The position numbers and the translations under genes were made by a program. The notes below the pieces were generated by a model. It had not been told where the DNA came from. It ran no database searches and was given only the letters and a program-made list of their open reading frames with translations. 64,000 bases of DNA. Source: Bacteroides finegoldii DSM 17565 (lineage in GTDB: Bacteria; Bacteroidota; Bacteroidia; Bacteroidales; Bacteroidaceae). Below, one piece after another: positions 18,386 through 26,621 of the stretch; the first letter of the stretch is position 1; each line of letters opens with the position of its first letter. The DNA lies in assembly GCF_000156195.1 (NCBI RefSeq), contig NZ_GG688318.1:168882-232881 (forward strand). Direction: 5' to 3'.

Positions 18386-19279
18386 TTATTTAACTGACGG
18401 ATTAAGCGATGAAATTATTTTCTTGGTATATTTATAGTTTTTATCCGCATAGAAGTAGTCATTTGAGATATTATAAATACCGACACCTCCCACCTGTCTT
18501 CCTCCTTGAAGCGATATCGCCCATTCAGCAACGATATCAGCAGCAAGTACACTTCCCAGATATCCGGTTATCTTATCGGAAGTATCCAACGATGGCATAG
18601 TAACTACCATTCCCACTGGACTATCATCTACACCTTCCGCCGTTGCAAGAGAATATTCATAAGTAAGCATGTCTTTATTAGTAACTTGTGTTCCCAATAC
18701 CCAAATCATACCACACTCTTTCAAAAAGGTTTTGAAGTACAGATTCTGAGGTCTTCCTTTGAACGAAACCAGTTTACCTGAATTCCGGATATGCCAATCC
18801 TTTATAATTCCAGTAAACATACTCTCATTCATTATATACTCATCTCTTTCTTCCTCAGTCATATGAGTACTTTTCCGTCCTGTATAACTCACACAAATAC
18901 CATCATAATTATATTTTGGTACAATTTTCAACGCATTCAACAAAGAATCCATCAGGAAATCTTCAAATCTTTCTGATACAGGTTCTACACTCAAAACATC
19001 CCCCTGCTTCCTATTATAAGCAACTTTTATAGAATCAAAACTTATGTCATAAATCACTTTCGTACCTTTTTCCATCTGGATTTCTGACATTTCTCTTATT
19101 TCCCAATCTGATAAGTTATCTGGACATAGCAAGGACACAACATCAAGACTATCGGGTAAATCAACAAGATGCTGTGCACGACTGACGGACTTCTTCTCGC
19201 TATTATCAAACCACGCGTACACTTTTTTATGTTCCGTATCGGCTTTGTATTGGCGTAAGTTCTCCAAGTACTTGGTATT
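18386..19279 (-). CDS. Headless GH18-like surface lipoprotein gene (silent paralogue)
   Basis: An open frame of about 297 codons homologous to the gene at 24393-25412 but without its first ~45 codons: no ATG, no signal peptide and no lipobox. An in-frame TAA (19282-19280) lies directly upstream of the shared repeat. The only possible start inside is the TTG at 19267, which would give a cytoplasmic fragment. Its first 82 bp of shared sequence (19278-19197) are identical to 24529-24610, after which the proteins diverge (NSEKKSVSRAQHL versus NSEKNPSSYAQHI). The GH18-like fold is inferred; the DxE acid is absent (YDGICVSYTGR), so a binding role is likely. Inversion of 19279-24528 would join it in frame to the signal peptide and give a predicted 342-residue lipoprotein. 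Confidence 0.85.
   Translation of the reverse strand, partial: NTKYLENLRQYKADTEHKKVYAWFDNSEKKSVSRAQHLVDLPDSLDVVSLLCPDNLSDWEIREMSEIQMEKGTKVIYDISFDSIKVAYNRKQGDVLSVEPVSERFEDFLMDSLLNALKIVPKYNYDGICVSYTGRKSTHMTEEERDEYIMNESMFTGIIKDWHIRNSGKLVSFKGRPQNLYFKTFLKECGMIWVLGTQVTNKDMLTYEYSLATAEGVDDSPVGMVVTMPSLDTSDKITGYLGSVLAADIVAEWAISLQGGRQVGGVGIYNISNDYFYADKNYKYTKKIISSLNPSVK
19197..19278 (-). repeat. Left 82-bp inverted repeat of the invertible segment
   Basis: Perfect inverted copy of 24529-24610. With one mismatch the match extends to 88 bp (19191-19278). It codes for the same peptide in the same frame as the right copy (YTKYLENLRQYK onward). A 12-bp palindrome, CCAAGTACTTGG, lies 3 bp from its inner edge (19264-19275). 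Confidence 0.95.
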
Positions 19280-19320
19280 TTAATCATTCTCTGTTTAACA
19301 ATACATTGCAATATTTTCAT

Positions 19321-19447
19321 TTTTAGAAAAAAAAGAGAAAACAGACTAAGTGTTTATTATATCATTATTGTTTTATTAACAGAAGGAGAGAAAGTCGACA
19401 CTCTCCTTTATAGAGTTTTAAAAAGTTATAACCATTAAATTAAATGT
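19321..19447 (+). promoter_or_regulatory. SusC promoter/leader region with hairpin
   Basis: AT-rich upstream region of the SusC gene, inside the invertible segment. It contains a hairpin AAGGAGAG / CTCTCCTT (19383-19390 with 19401-19408) in the presumed 5' leader. No convincing TTTG-N19-TAnnTTTG element is seen, as expected if the ECF sigma factor at 7234 is used. The promoter itself is inferred, not visible as a known motif. Confidence 0.45.
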
Positions 19448-22400
19448 ATGGAAAGCAAACATTCGCTTCGAAAGCCAAAGCTATTTCGAACTTTATTGAT
19501 TCTCCTGTTTATGGCAGTTCCTTTACAATGGGCTACTGCACAGTTGACCTTATCAACTCCCCGTACAACTTTAGGAGCTGTAATCAAGCAAATTCAGTCA
19601 CAATCCAAGTATCAGTTTTTCTACAATGACAAACTGTCAACTACTGCTGTGGATCCTCTCAAAGTAAAAGACGCTTCATTGGAGCAAGTCCTGAATAAAC
19701 TTTTAAACAACAAAAACATTGCCTACAAGATAGATGATAATATAATCTATTTGTCGGAAAAAGAAGATTTGAATTCCAATCAACAGCAAACAAACAAAGA
19801 ACGCACTATAACAGGGCAGGTATTAGATTCAAAAGGCGAACCATTGATTGGTGTCAGTATTTTGGTTAAAGGCACAACCGATGGTGCTATCACCGATTTG
19901 AACGGTAATTACAAAGTTACTACTAAAAGCAATAGCCCTATTATCGTGTATTCTTATATCGGATACAAAACCCAAGAAATTCCATTAAACGGTCAAACTT
20001 CTTTGAATATAACGTTAATGGATGACACACAAGTAATTGATGAAGTTGTAGTCACAGCCTTAGGTATCAAACGGGCGACAAAAGCTTTGAGTTATAATGT
20101 GCAAGAAGTTAAAAGCGACGAACTCCTCACCAATAAAGACGCCAACTTCATCAACGCTTTGTCCGGTAAAGTAGCAGGCGTCACAATCAACAGTTCATCT
20201 TCCGGTGTTGGTGGTGCAAGTAAAGTTGTGATGCGTGGAACAAAAGCCATAAACCAATCTAGCAATGCATTATATGTCATTGACGGGGTTCCCATGTTCA
20301 ATTTAGGAAGTGAAGGCGGACAAGAAAATGACTCTAAAGGAACAACAGAAGCTATTGCCGACATCAATCCGGAAGATATCGAATCCATGTCTGTACTGAC
20401 AGGTGCCGCCGCAGCAGCACTCTACGGAAGTCATGCAGCCAATGGAGCAATCGTCATCACGACTAAAAAAGGAAAAGAAGGACGACTGCAATTAACTGTA
20501 AGTCAAAATACAGAATTTCTGCGCCCTTTCAGAATGCCGGAATTCCAAAACCGTTACGGAACGGGGGATTTGTTGTCCAATACCTCTTCGGTAGAAAAAA
20601 GTTGGGGGCATAAACTCAATTCTTCGAATTATATGGGTTATTCTCCTGTAGATGATTTTTTACAAACGGGAGTTGTTACGACCGAAACTGTTGCTCTTTC
20701 TACAGGAACAGAACGTAATCAAACTTACTTTTCTGCAAGTGCAATAAACTCTGACGGCATGGTGCCGAATAATGATTATAATCGTTATAATTTTACATTC
20801 CGAAATACTACTTCTTTCTTGAAAGACAAGATGACTTTGGACGTAAGCGCCAATTACGTTAAACAAAACGACCGCAATATGGTCAATCAAGGGACTTACT
20901 CCAATCCTCTAGTCACCGCTTATTTATTTCCACGTGGTGATGACTGGAACGACATTAAGATGTATGAACGCTATGACACCACACGTAAAATCTACACTCA
21001 ATATTGGCCACAGGATTTTTCCGGTCTAACCGGGCAAAACCCTTACTGGATCGCCTATCGTAACTTACGTGAAACGGATAAAGATCGTTACATGTTGAGT
21101 GCAGCATTAAATTACAAGATATTGGATTGGTTAAGCGTTTCAGGTCGTGTACGTGTTGATAATTCGGATTCCAGATATACCCGCAAATTATATGCAACCA
21201 GTAATGAAATTCTGGTAGAAAATTCAAAGAACGGTCTTTATGGAATCAGCCAAACCAATGACAAACAGACTTATGCAGACTTCATGGTCAACATTAACAA
21301 AACATTTAAAGAAGTATTAAGCCTACAAGCTAATCTCGGTGCATCTTATTCAGATATGCAGCAAGATGTATTTAGCAATGAAGGTCCTATCAGTGATACA
21401 AAAGGTATTGCCAATGTATTCAATGTTTTCCATTTGGATAATGACAAGACCAAACGCTCGCAATCCGGTTATCGTGAACAGACACAATCTATTTTCGCCA
21501 GTGTAGAATTAGGATATAAAAGTACCTATTATCTGACATTGACAGGACGTACAGACTGGCCTTCACAATTAGCTGGTCCGAATTCTGTAAAGAGCGCTTT
21601 CTTCTATCCTTCTATTGGTGGTTCGGTGATTTTGTCAGAGCTGTTACCGATGCCTAAGCAGATTTCATTCTTGAAGTTAAGGGCTTCTTATGCTTCAGTA
21701 GGTCTTCCTTTCCCACGTTTTCTGGCAAATCCTACATACGAATGGGATCAGAAAGCACAAAAATGGGCAGTAAAGACTCATTATCCAATGTATGAATTAA
21801 AGCCGGAAAAGACAAATTCATGGGAAATAGGTATTACTGCACGTTTCCTTGACCATTTCAACTTCGACTTAGGATTGTACACAACTAAGACATATAACCA
21901 GACATTCGAACCAAATATCTCAGTGTCTTCTCAATATTCTACAATTTATGTACAAACAGGTAGTGTACGCAATAAGGGTATCGAGTTATCTTTAGGATAC
22001 GACAACGATTGGAATGGAAAATTCAGATGGGGTTCCACTGTTACTTTCAGTGCCAACAAAAATGAAATACTTGAATTGATGGAAAATTACAAACATCCGG
22101 AAACAGGTGCTATCATAACATTGGATCGTTTAGAAGTAGGTGGCTTGGGAGATGCTAAATTTGTTCTGAAAAAAGGTGGCAGCTTAGGAGACCTTTACTC
22201 CATTAAAGATCTGCAACGTGATAGTAACGGCAACATATATGTGAATGAAAAAGGAGAAGTTGCCAGTGTAGCATCAGAAGATATTAAGTTAGGCAGTGTA
22301 TTCCCTAAATGCAATCTTTCATGGCGTAACGATTTCAAATGGAAGAATCTGAACTTCGGTTTTATGCTTTCAGCACGTTTTGGCGGCATTGTTTATTCTG

Positions 22401-22798
22401 CAACTCAGTCTTATCTTGACTATTACGGAGTATCTGAAGCTTCGGCTGCCGCACGCGATTTCGGTGGAGTTACCGTAAATGGCAGTGATGTGATTAATGC
22501 ACAAAAATGGTATTCGGTTGTCGGAGCACAGAACGGTATTCCCCAATACTATACATATAGCGCAACTAATGTACGTTTGCAGGAAGCGTCTATTGGATAC
22601 ACTATTCCTAAAAATAAATTATGGGGAATTGCAGACATCACGGTATCATTGGTAGGACGTAACCTTTGGATGTTGTATTGTAAAGCACCATTTGACCCTG
22701 AAGCGGTCGCAACTACCGGCAACTATTACCAAGGGATTGATAACTTCATGACTCCCAGCGCACGCAGCTTAGGATTCAACGTTCGATTCAAGTTTTAA
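19448..22798 (+). CDS. SusC-like TonB-dependent transporter with STN domain (BT3983-like)
   Basis: A 1116-residue outer-membrane transporter. Order of parts: a signal peptide (LLILLFMAVPLQWATAQ); an STN signalling domain (about 33-105, SQSKYQFFYNDKLS to DNIIYLSEK); a carboxypeptidase-regulatory-like domain (about 118-195, ITGQVLDSKGEPLIGVS); a plug (ALSGKVAGVTI; VMRGTKA; ALYVIDGVPM); and a beta-barrel ending SLGFNVRFKF. It imports released oligomannose glycans with its SusD lid. The STN domain means it can signal through the FecR/ECF sigma pair at 7234-8830. It lies 19 bp from the SusD gene and wholly inside the invertible segment, so it is shared by both cassettes. Confidence 0.93.
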   Translation: MESKHSLRKPKLFRTLLILLFMAVPLQWATAQLTLSTPRTTLGAVIKQIQSQSKYQFFYNDKLSTTAVDPLKVKDASLEQVLNKLLNNKNIAYKIDDNIIYLSEKEDLNSNQQQTNKERTITGQVLDSKGEPLIGVSILVKGTTDGAITDLNGNYKVTTKSNSPIIVYSYIGYKTQEIPLNGQTSLNITLMDDTQVIDEVVVTALGIKRATKALSYNVQEVKSDELLTNKDANFINALSGKVAGVTINSSSSGVGGASKVVMRGTKAINQSSNALYVIDGVPMFNLGSEGGQENDSKGTTEAIADINPEDIESMSVLTGAAAAALYGSHAANGAIVITTKKGKEGRLQLTVSQNTEFLRPFRMPEFQNRYGTGDLLSNTSSVEKSWGHKLNSSNYMGYSPVDDFLQTGVVTTETVALSTGTERNQTYFSASAINSDGMVPNNDYNRYNFTFRNTTSFLKDKMTLDVSANYVKQNDRNMVNQGTYSNPLVTAYLFPRGDDWNDIKMYERYDTTRKIYTQYWPQDFSGLTGQNPYWIAYRNLRETDKDRYMLSAALNYKILDWLSVSGRVRVDNSDSRYTRKLYATSNEILVENSKNGLYGISQTNDKQTYADFMVNINKTFKEVLSLQANLGASYSDMQQDVFSNEGPISDTKGIANVFNVFHLDNDKTKRSQSGYREQTQSIFASVELGYKSTYYLTLTGRTDWPSQLAGPNSVKSAFFYPSIGGSVILSELLPMPKQISFLKLRASYASVGLPFPRFLANPTYEWDQKAQKWAVKTHYPMYELKPEKTNSWEIGITARFLDHFNFDLGLYTTKTYNQTFEPNISVSSQYSTIYVQTGSVRNKGIELSLGYDNDWNGKFRWGSTVTFSANKNEILELMENYKHPETGAIITLDRLEVGGLGDAKFVLKKGGSLGDLYSIKDLQRDSNGNIYVNEKGEVASVASEDIKLGSVFPKCNLSWRNDFKWKNLNFGFMLSARFGGIVYSATQSYLDYYGVSEASAAARDFGGVTVNGSDVINAQKWYSVVGAQNGIPQYYTYSATNVRLQEASIGYTIPKNKLWGIADITVSLVGRNLWMLYCKAPFDPEAVATTGNYYQGIDNFMTPSARSLGFNVRFKF

Positions 22799-22817
22799 CC
22801 TCTTTTATTAAAGTACA

Positions 22818-24380
22818 ATGAATAAATCAATTATAAAATTATTTCTGTTAGGAGGATTGACTATAACCTCAATAACTTCCTGTACAGACAATTATATGGA
22901 TTATAATAAAAACCCATACGAAGTGACCGATGACGAAATGGAACGGGATGCCCACAAATTGGGGGCAGCACTCGTGGGTATGCAAAGTGTAATCGTGCCT
23001 GTAGGAGAACATCTGGCACAGTTCTCCGAATGTTTGTTGGGAGGTGTTTTCAGCGGCTATATGGCAGACTCTAAAACATGGGGAAATTCGTTCTCATATT
23101 TTAATCAGTCAGAAGATTGGAACGGAAAGGTCTATCTGGATATCATGCCTGAAATTTACTCCAATCTTGCTGAAGTAAAAAAATCCACTACCGATCCTAT
23201 CCCATTGGCAGTAGCGGAAGTGCTAAAAGTAACAGCCATCGTTCGTGTTACAGATGTGTATGGTCCTATTCCTTATTCACAGGTAGGACAGGATGGTAAA
23301 CTGACAGCTCCTTTTGACACACAAAAGGATGTTTACACCAAAATGTTTCAGGAATTATCTGATGCCATCACTACTTTGACCGCCAACCGTACAAATGACT
23401 TTTCTCCGAATGCTGATCAAGTCTTTGGTGGTAAAGTTGAAAAGTGGATAAAGTTTGCCAATTCACTAAAACTGCGTATGGCTATACGTATTCGCTATGC
23501 GGATGCTACATTGGCAGAACAAATGGTAAAAGAAGCTATCAGTACGGAAAATGGCCAGGTTGGTGTAATGGAGAATAATGACGATAATGCATTTATGAAA
23601 GTTTCCCTCAATCCGTTTTATACTATTTTCGGTTGGGGAGACTCCAGAATCGGTGCCGACTTACTTACATACATGAATGCTTATGAAGATCCCCGTCGCT
23701 CTGTTTATGCATTGAAGAGCACATTTGCCGGTTCATCGATAACAAACGGTTATCATGGTTTACGTATTGGAAACGAGCATACTGCTGTTGATGCCAAAAT
23801 GTATTCAAATATGAATGTTGCGGCTACAGCACCATTAATGTGGATGAATGCTGCCGAAGTTATGTTCCTGAGAGCAGAAGCTGCCCTGTTGGGATGGGAT
23901 ACCAAAGACACACCGGAAAATTATTATAAAGCAGGTATCCGTTTGTCATTTGGTCAACATGGGGTTAGTAACGTAGAAAGCTATTTGGAAGGAACCACAG
24001 CACCTAGCAGTTATAAAGATCCTAAAGACACATATACTGTAACATTACCGGGAAGCGCAGTTTCTGTAAAATGGTCAGGAGCTGACAATGAAGTTAATCT
24101 GGAACGTATCATTACGCAAAAATGGATTGCAAATTTCCCGTTAAGTTTGGAAGGATGGGCAGATTTCCGCAGAACCGGTTATCCCAGATTGCTATCCACT
24201 CCTAATAACAAAAGCAACGAGATTGCTGAAGGTAAATTTGCCCGTCGGTTGAAATATCCGCAACAAGAATATAATACGAATAAAGTTAATGTAGAGCAAA
24301 TTGTCAGTACGTTACCAGGAGGAGATAAAATGTCGACTCACATATGGTGGGACTGCAATCCTAGATTGTCAAATGAATAA
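22818..24380 (+). CDS. SusD-like glycan-binding lipoprotein (BT3984-like)
   Basis: A 520-residue SusD/RagB-type lipoprotein (signal ending SITSC), the surface lid of the SusC transporter. Typical features are the helical TPR-like region and IVRVTDVYGPIPYSQ, then WIKFANSLKLRMAIRI. The C-terminal part has MWMNAAEVMFLRAEAALLG and a closing LEGWADFRRTGYPR. It binds the incoming oligosaccharide and closes the barrel. It lies 19 bp after SusC and 12 bp before the GH18-like lipoprotein gene, within the invertible segment. Confidence 0.92.
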   Translation: MNKSIIKLFLLGGLTITSITSCTDNYMDYNKNPYEVTDDEMERDAHKLGAALVGMQSVIVPVGEHLAQFSECLLGGVFSGYMADSKTWGNSFSYFNQSEDWNGKVYLDIMPEIYSNLAEVKKSTTDPIPLAVAEVLKVTAIVRVTDVYGPIPYSQVGQDGKLTAPFDTQKDVYTKMFQELSDAITTLTANRTNDFSPNADQVFGGKVEKWIKFANSLKLRMAIRIRYADATLAEQMVKEAISTENGQVGVMENNDDNAFMKVSLNPFYTIFGWGDSRIGADLLTYMNAYEDPRRSVYALKSTFAGSSITNGYHGLRIGNEHTAVDAKMYSNMNVAATAPLMWMNAAEVMFLRAEAALLGWDTKDTPENYYKAGIRLSFGQHGVSNVESYLEGTTAPSSYKDPKDTYTVTLPGSAVSVKWSGADNEVNLERIITQKWIANFPLSLEGWADFRRTGYPRLLSTPNNKSNEIAEGKFARRLKYPQQEYNTNKVNVEQIVSTLPGGDKMSTHIWWDCNPRLSNE

Positions 24381-24392
24381 AATCTAAATATT

Positions 24393-25412
24393 ATGAAGAA
24401 TAAATTTAAAATAGCAACCTTATTGTTCTTTACTACAAGCTTCACATTAGGAGCATGTAGTGATTGGACAGATATTGAAGGTATAGATATCAAACAACCT
24501 AACATTCAGGAGCAGAATCCTGAGTTATATACCAAGTACTTGGAGAACTTACGCCAATACAAAGCCGATACGGAACATAAAAAAGTGTACGCGTGGTTTG
24601 ATAATAGCGAAAAGAATCCTTCCAGTTATGCACAACATATAACAAGCCTACCTGACAGCATTGATATTGTCGGTTTGATGTATCCTTCAGAGTTGGCAGC
24701 TTTTGAAAAAGAAGAAATAATGACTTTACAACAAAAGGGTACAAAAGTAGTTTACGCCATCAGTTATGATGAGATACATAAGCAATATGAGGACATTATT
24801 TCTACCCAATCAGAAGCTGAAAATGAAAATACATTTGACTATTTTCTTTCAAAAGAAATAGAAAAGCAATTGGCATATGCTGCCCCCTTTGATGGAATTA
24901 TACTAAAGTTTATCGGACAAAATCCGAAATATATGACAGCCGAAGATAAAGCTGCTTACACTGCCAGTCAAAATATCTTTTTCAATGCTGCATTAAACTG
25001 GATTAATAAAAATGAGGGAAAATTCCTCTCTTTACAAGGAAAACCTCAAAATGTAGTAGATAAGAATATTCTATCCAAATTCCTTCATCTCATCATAGAG
25101 ATGTACCAAGTAACAGATAAAAATAAATTTACTCTTGCCATTCAAGACTGTTTGGAAACAGGAGTACCAACAGACCGTTTCATCATGGCTGTTTCAACTC
25201 CTTCTTTGGACACGTCTGACACAAGTACAGGCTTCATAGGCACAGAAAGGGCTATTATTGAAACTGCTTATTGGATAACAGCAGACACTCAAGAATATGA
25301 TAAATGTGGCATAGCTATTAATAATGTCCAAAATGATTATTATCAAACAAGCGGGAATTACCACAATGTGAAAAAGACCATTAATATAATGAATCCAGCC
25401 CCCACCAAATAA
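24393..25412 (+). CDS. GH18-like, apparently non-catalytic surface lipoprotein (head inside the invertible segment)
   Basis: A 339-residue lipoprotein (signal ending TLGAC, Cys22). The fold looks GH18-like but the active-site segment reads FDGIILKFIGQN, without the DxE pair, so glycan binding rather than hydrolysis is inferred. Codons 1-45 lie inside the invertible segment and codons 46-73 are the right 82-bp repeat, so everything after residue ~73 is exchangeable. In the other orientation the same head would be fused to the paralogous body at 18386-19196. The sequence from here to 28577 appears more AT-rich than the left cassette, by eye. Confidence 0.85.
   Translation: MKNKFKIATLLFFTTSFTLGACSDWTDIEGIDIKQPNIQEQNPELYTKYLENLRQYKADTEHKKVYAWFDNSEKNPSSYAQHITSLPDSIDIVGLMYPSELAAFEKEEIMTLQQKGTKVVYAISYDEIHKQYEDIISTQSEAENENTFDYFLSKEIEKQLAYAAPFDGIILKFIGQNPKYMTAEDKAAYTASQNIFFNAALNWINKNEGKFLSLQGKPQNVVDKNILSKFLHLIIEMYQVTDKNKFTLAIQDCLETGVPTDRFIMAVSTPSLDTSDTSTGFIGTERAIIETAYWITADTQEYDKCGIAINNVQNDYYQTSGNYHNVKKTINIMNPAPTK
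24529..24610 (+). repeat. Right 82-bp inverted repeat of the invertible segment
   Basis: Identical to the reverse complement of 19197-19278 over 82 bp, and 87 of 88 if extended to 24616. It lies inside a coding sequence and preserves the codon phase in both contexts. The palindrome CCAAGTACTTGG is at 24532-24543, 3 bp from the inner edge. To the left of 24529 the similarity stops at once. To the right only protein-level paralogy remains. Confidence 0.95.
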
Positions 25413-25422
25413 TTAAACTATT

Positions 25423-26592
25423 ATGAAACTACAAAAATTATATGGCATTACGTTAGGATTATTGACTTTCATCTCTACAGGATGCAATGATGATATGGAA
25501 AACTTCTCCAATAATATTTTCATGAGTTCTGTTAGTCCTGAAAACATCTTAGTCAAATCTAACATAGAATCCGACGAACGTACTTTCCAGTTGGAAATTG
25601 CAAAACCGGAAGAAAGTGATATTAATTTTACAATCAAAGTAGACCCTGCATTAGTATCTGCTTACAAAGATATCTACTATACAAATGATGTGGAAATGTT
25701 GCCTGAAAAACATTACTCTTTCTCAAATATGGAAGGAAAAATATTTGCAGGAAGTGTTATCTCCGCACCAATCACAGTCTACTTCAAAGAAATTAATCAA
25801 TTGAATATTGACAAAGTGTACATACTCCCCGTCAGTATAGACAATGCTAATATTGGCATTTTAGCTTCAGCACAAACTTTCTATTATGTATTTAAAGGAG
25901 CGTCACTCATCAATAAAGTAGCGAATATTAAAGAAAACAATATCTATGTAGAATGGAAAAATCCTGAAGCAGTTAACAAATTAACAATGATGACAGCAGA
26001 AGCATTAATTCGCCCACACAGCTTTGACCATAACATTAGTACATTAATGGGAATTGAAGGCAAATTCCTATTCCGATTCGGTGATGATGGCGTGCCAGCG
26101 AACCACTTGCAAATAGCAGGAACCTCAAGTGCTACAAACATACACATTAATCGGGATGTACCATTGGAAGAATGGTTACACATTGTCATCACTTATGACG
26201 CTGAAGCAAAAAATTTAAAGGCTTACTACAATGGAGAATTAGTTACTAATAGTCCAATGAATATTGGCGCTATTAACTGGGGAATTCCTCATTCTGACGA
26301 ATCTAATGGCAAACCACGTTGCTTCTGGATAGGTTATTCATACAATAATGAACGTTGGTTAGATGCTGATATTGCCGAAGTACGAATTTGGAACCGTGTA
26401 TTAAGTGAAGAAGAAATTAATGCAAAAGATCATGCATACGAAGTAGATCCTAACTCTGAAGGATTAGTAGCGTATTGGAAACTGAATGACGGTCTTGATG
26501 AAATAAAAGATTATTCCGTAAATGGTAATAATGCAACCCCTTCTTCAACACTGACTTGGGTAGACGTAGCTCTTCCGGCTAAAGAGGATTAA
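25423..26592 (+). CDS. DUF1735 + LamG lipoprotein (right cassette)
   Basis: A 389-residue lipoprotein (signal ending FISTGC). The N-terminal DUF1735-type domain is followed by a LamG domain with TAEALIRPHSFDHNISTLMG, WLHIVITYDA, CFWIGYSYNNERWLDADIAE and GLVAYWKLNDG. It is a paralogue of 17192-18370 and in the same relative position within its cassette. The role is probably surface glycan binding that feeds the SusCD pair. It starts 10 bp after the preceding stop. Confidence 0.87.
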   Translation: MKLQKLYGITLGLLTFISTGCNDDMENFSNNIFMSSVSPENILVKSNIESDERTFQLEIAKPEESDINFTIKVDPALVSAYKDIYYTNDVEMLPEKHYSFSNMEGKIFAGSVISAPITVYFKEINQLNIDKVYILPVSIDNANIGILASAQTFYYVFKGASLINKVANIKENNIYVEWKNPEAVNKLTMMTAEALIRPHSFDHNISTLMGIEGKFLFRFGDDGVPANHLQIAGTSSATNIHINRDVPLEEWLHIVITYDAEAKNLKAYYNGELVTNSPMNIGAINWGIPHSDESNGKPRCFWIGYSYNNERWLDADIAEVRIWNRVLSEEEINAKDHAYEVDPNSEGLVAYWKLNDGLDEIKDYSVNGNNATPSSTLTWVDVALPAKED

Positions 26593-26621
26593 TAATCAAC
26601 AATTTTAATTAGAATTAAGTC

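Larger units (their letters stand above)
19279..24528. other. Predicted 5.25-kb invertible segment carrying SusC, SusD and a lipoprotein head
   Basis: The interval between the perfect inverted repeats contains the regulatory region and leader (19279-19447), the whole susC-like and susD-like genes, and the first 45 codons (signal peptide plus lipobox LGAC) of the GH18-like lipoprotein. In the present orientation the unit reads into the right cassette (24529-28577). Inverted, it would read into the left cassette (19279 down to 14442). Both repeats carry the same codon phase, so either junction gives an intact gene. No recombinase gene lies inside or near it. RecA-dependent exchange or a recombinase encoded elsewhere would be needed. 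Confidence 0.8.

Noticed and set aside
19096..19320. Minus-strand frame of 74 codons and the TTG start at 19267 as true gene starts
   Set aside because: The frame is only a shadow over the repeat. The TTG lies inside the 82-bp repeat and would give a protein with no signal peptide in a lipoprotein family. The gene is better read as headless until inversion.
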